This document shows, one piece after another, positions 4,835 to 6,112 of a DNA stretch of 6,112 bases (position 1 is the stretch's first letter; each line of letters begins with the position of its first letter). The notes under the pieces were generated by a model that was not told the DNA's origin, ran no database searches, and saw only the letters and a list, made by a program, of their open reading frames with translations. Position numbers and translations under genes: made by a program. The stretch is from Candidatus Cloacimonadota bacterium. Lineage in GTDB: Bacteria > Cloacimonadota > Cloacimonadia > Cloacimonadales > TCS61. The stretch lies in contig DAOUVH010000065.1 of assembly GCA_030667725.1 (NCBI GenBank), positions 1-6,112 of the forward strand, given 5' to 3'.

Positions 4835-6112
4835 ATGAAAAAGAAAATGATTTATTTGTTCTTTGTTTTTACAATTTGTATCAGTAGTTTGTATTCAAAT
4901 GAAGTACGGGGATTAACAAACACAATTCCTGCCGATAACAAAATGGAAGTTATTGGTAAAGCAAAGGAGTATTATCCATCATCAGTTCAGACTGAGAAAC
5001 CCATTATAATAAAAGATAGAGAAAATTGGACTCTTGTAGATTCGATAAATTTTGATTCGTTTATACAGCCCGGAAACTATGCGGGTATTTCATTTGATAA
5101 TACTACAAATGAGATTGAATTCTGTTCTAATTTCTATGACTTATTATGCCCGGAAGCTTTTGCTGCACTGGATAAAGCTCCCCAATGGATAAGACCTGCT
5201 TTGGAAAATATCTTCCTGCAGCTTGAACCCGGCATACAACTGAATTGGGCAGAAGTTATAAACAACGCAACTGATCCATATATAGATGAAATTGCATATT
5301 CTATTGCGCACACTTCTGCAGAATATCTAGCATCACCTTATTGCTATCCGGAAATATTTATTGAGAATGTAGTATATTTGTATGTTGCTGATATTTACTT
5401 AAATTATGTTGAAGTTGTAGATTACGGAAATTCAGCGACTGATGAGAATTATTATTCTACAACATTATATTGGAAAATTGATGAAAGCGGAAACCAGATT
5501 CAAGTTGAGGTCCCAAGAGATATATATTACATGTATCTTGTACATCCAAAAATAACTGATGAAATACCTGCTTTCATCGATCCTGATATTATTGAAAATA
5601 ACGCAACTCACAATAATAATATTGTTACTCCAGATGAAGGTGTCTTCTGGCGACATTTTCTTTTTAATTATTGTGATACAGGATATCCATTATTAAGGGA
5701 TGAACTATTAAATAGTTCTGTTGTCTGGGATATTACAGGTAACACACCTGATGATGTCATTCATACAATAACACAATGGATAAATGACTCAATGTCTTTT
5801 ACCTCCAATGCAGAACGACCTCACCAGCCTGTTCGAATATATAGAAAACATATTGGAAGATGTGGTGAATATGCCGATCTTACAGCTGCAACTTGCAGGG
5901 CTGCCCTAATTCCTTGCACAAGTATTTTAGCCATTTCCGAGGACCATACTTGGAACGAATTCTGGGATGAAGAATGGATACATTGGGAACCGGTAAATGG
6001 TTTTGGTTATATTAATAATCCTCTTGTATATGAAAACGGCTCAACAGAGTTCTATTCTGTATTCGAGATTAAAAGTAATGGATATCTTACACCGGTTACT
6101 GCCACTTATTCA
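4835..6112 (+). CDS. Exported transglutaminase-like protein (3' end outside window)
   Basis: The frame is open for 426 codons to the window edge. It starts MKKKMIYLFFVF, a Sec signal peptide with a basic start, a hydrophobic core at about residues 6-19 and a likely cut after Ser21. No lipobox is seen, so the product should be periplasmic or outside the cell. Residues about 22-330 match nothing I can name; they are acidic and rich in Tyr, Asn and Asp. A transglutaminase/papain-like core follows at about residues 335-390: catalytic Cys343 in GRCGEYADLTAATCRA and His371 in EDHTWNEFWDEEW. The third residue, usually Asp in a W-x-x-x-DP motif, appears to be Glu385 in IHWEPVNGF. Such domains act as peptidases, amidases or cross-linking enzymes; the substrate is unknown. 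What follows the core is cut off, and a C-terminal sorting or repeat domain is possible. It shares no evident function with the nucleotide genes before it. Confidence 0.8.
   Translation, partial: MKKKMIYLFFVFTICISSLYSNEVRGLTNTIPADNKMEVIGKAKEYYPSSVQTEKPIIIKDRENWTLVDSINFDSFIQPGNYAGISFDNTTNEIEFCSNFYDLLCPEAFAALDKAPQWIRPALENIFLQLEPGIQLNWAEVINNATDPYIDEIAYSIAHTSAEYLASPYCYPEIFIENVVYLYVADIYLNYVEVVDYGNSATDENYYSTTLYWKIDESGNQIQVEVPRDIYYMYLVHPKITDEIPAFIDPDIIENNATHNNNIVTPDEGVFWRHFLFNYCDTGYPLLRDELLNSSVVWDITGNTPDDVIHTITQWINDSMSFTSNAERPHQPVRIYRKHIGRCGEYADLTAATCRAALIPCTSILAISEDHTWNEFWDEEWIHWEPVNGFGYINNPLVYENGSTEFYSVFEIKSNGYLTPVTATYS

Noticed and set aside
5465..5656. Short minus-strand ORF opposite the exported protein gene
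   Set aside because: It lies within the open frame of the transglutaminase-like gene and has no independent support.

Overview
The window is an AT-rich (by eye roughly 35-40% GC), densely packed, single-strand run of genes, nearly all for nucleotide biosynthesis. Strong Shine-Dalgarno sites (AAGGAGG, GGGGAGG, AGGAGG) stand before most starts, and the last gene begins with an ordinary Sec signal peptide. This points to a bacterium. The good Shine-Dalgarno sites argue mildly against Bacteroidota. The combination of a eukaryote-like OMP decarboxylase, a two-subunit aspartate transcarbamoylase, a Tritrichomonas-type IMP dehydrogenase and a secreted transglutaminase-like protein would fit an uncultured lineage such as Cloacimonadota or a relative. 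That placement is an inference with low confidence.

Layout, all on the + strand: (1) 1-706, the C-terminal ~234 residues of pyrF, cut by the left edge; (2) 718-1620, pyrB; (3) 1622-2080, pyrI; (4) 2101-3597, guaB; (5) 3598-3754, a 157-base gap built from several palindromes; (6) 3755-4822, purM; (7) 4835-6112, an exported transglutaminase-like protein cut by the right edge. Genes 1-4 are separated by 1 to 20 bases and look like one transcript. purM and the exported protein are separated by 12 bases and probably share a second transcript or a continuation of the first.

How the genes work together: pyrB and pyrI give the catalytic and regulatory chains of aspartate transcarbamoylase, which commits carbamoyl phosphate to pyrimidines. 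pyrF makes UMP at the end of that pathway. purM closes the imidazole ring of the purine precursor, and guaB takes IMP towards GMP. The cluster therefore joins pyrimidine and purine synthesis. The exported protein has no evident link to nucleotides and may simply lie downstream.

The most notable points are two related perfect hairpins in inverted orientation before purM, with compensatory base changes between them; the T. foetus-like IMP dehydrogenase; a divergent PurM; and the exported cysteine-histidine protein with a Glu where the third catalytic residue is expected. I see no clear defence system, mobile element, CRISPR array or RNA gene here.
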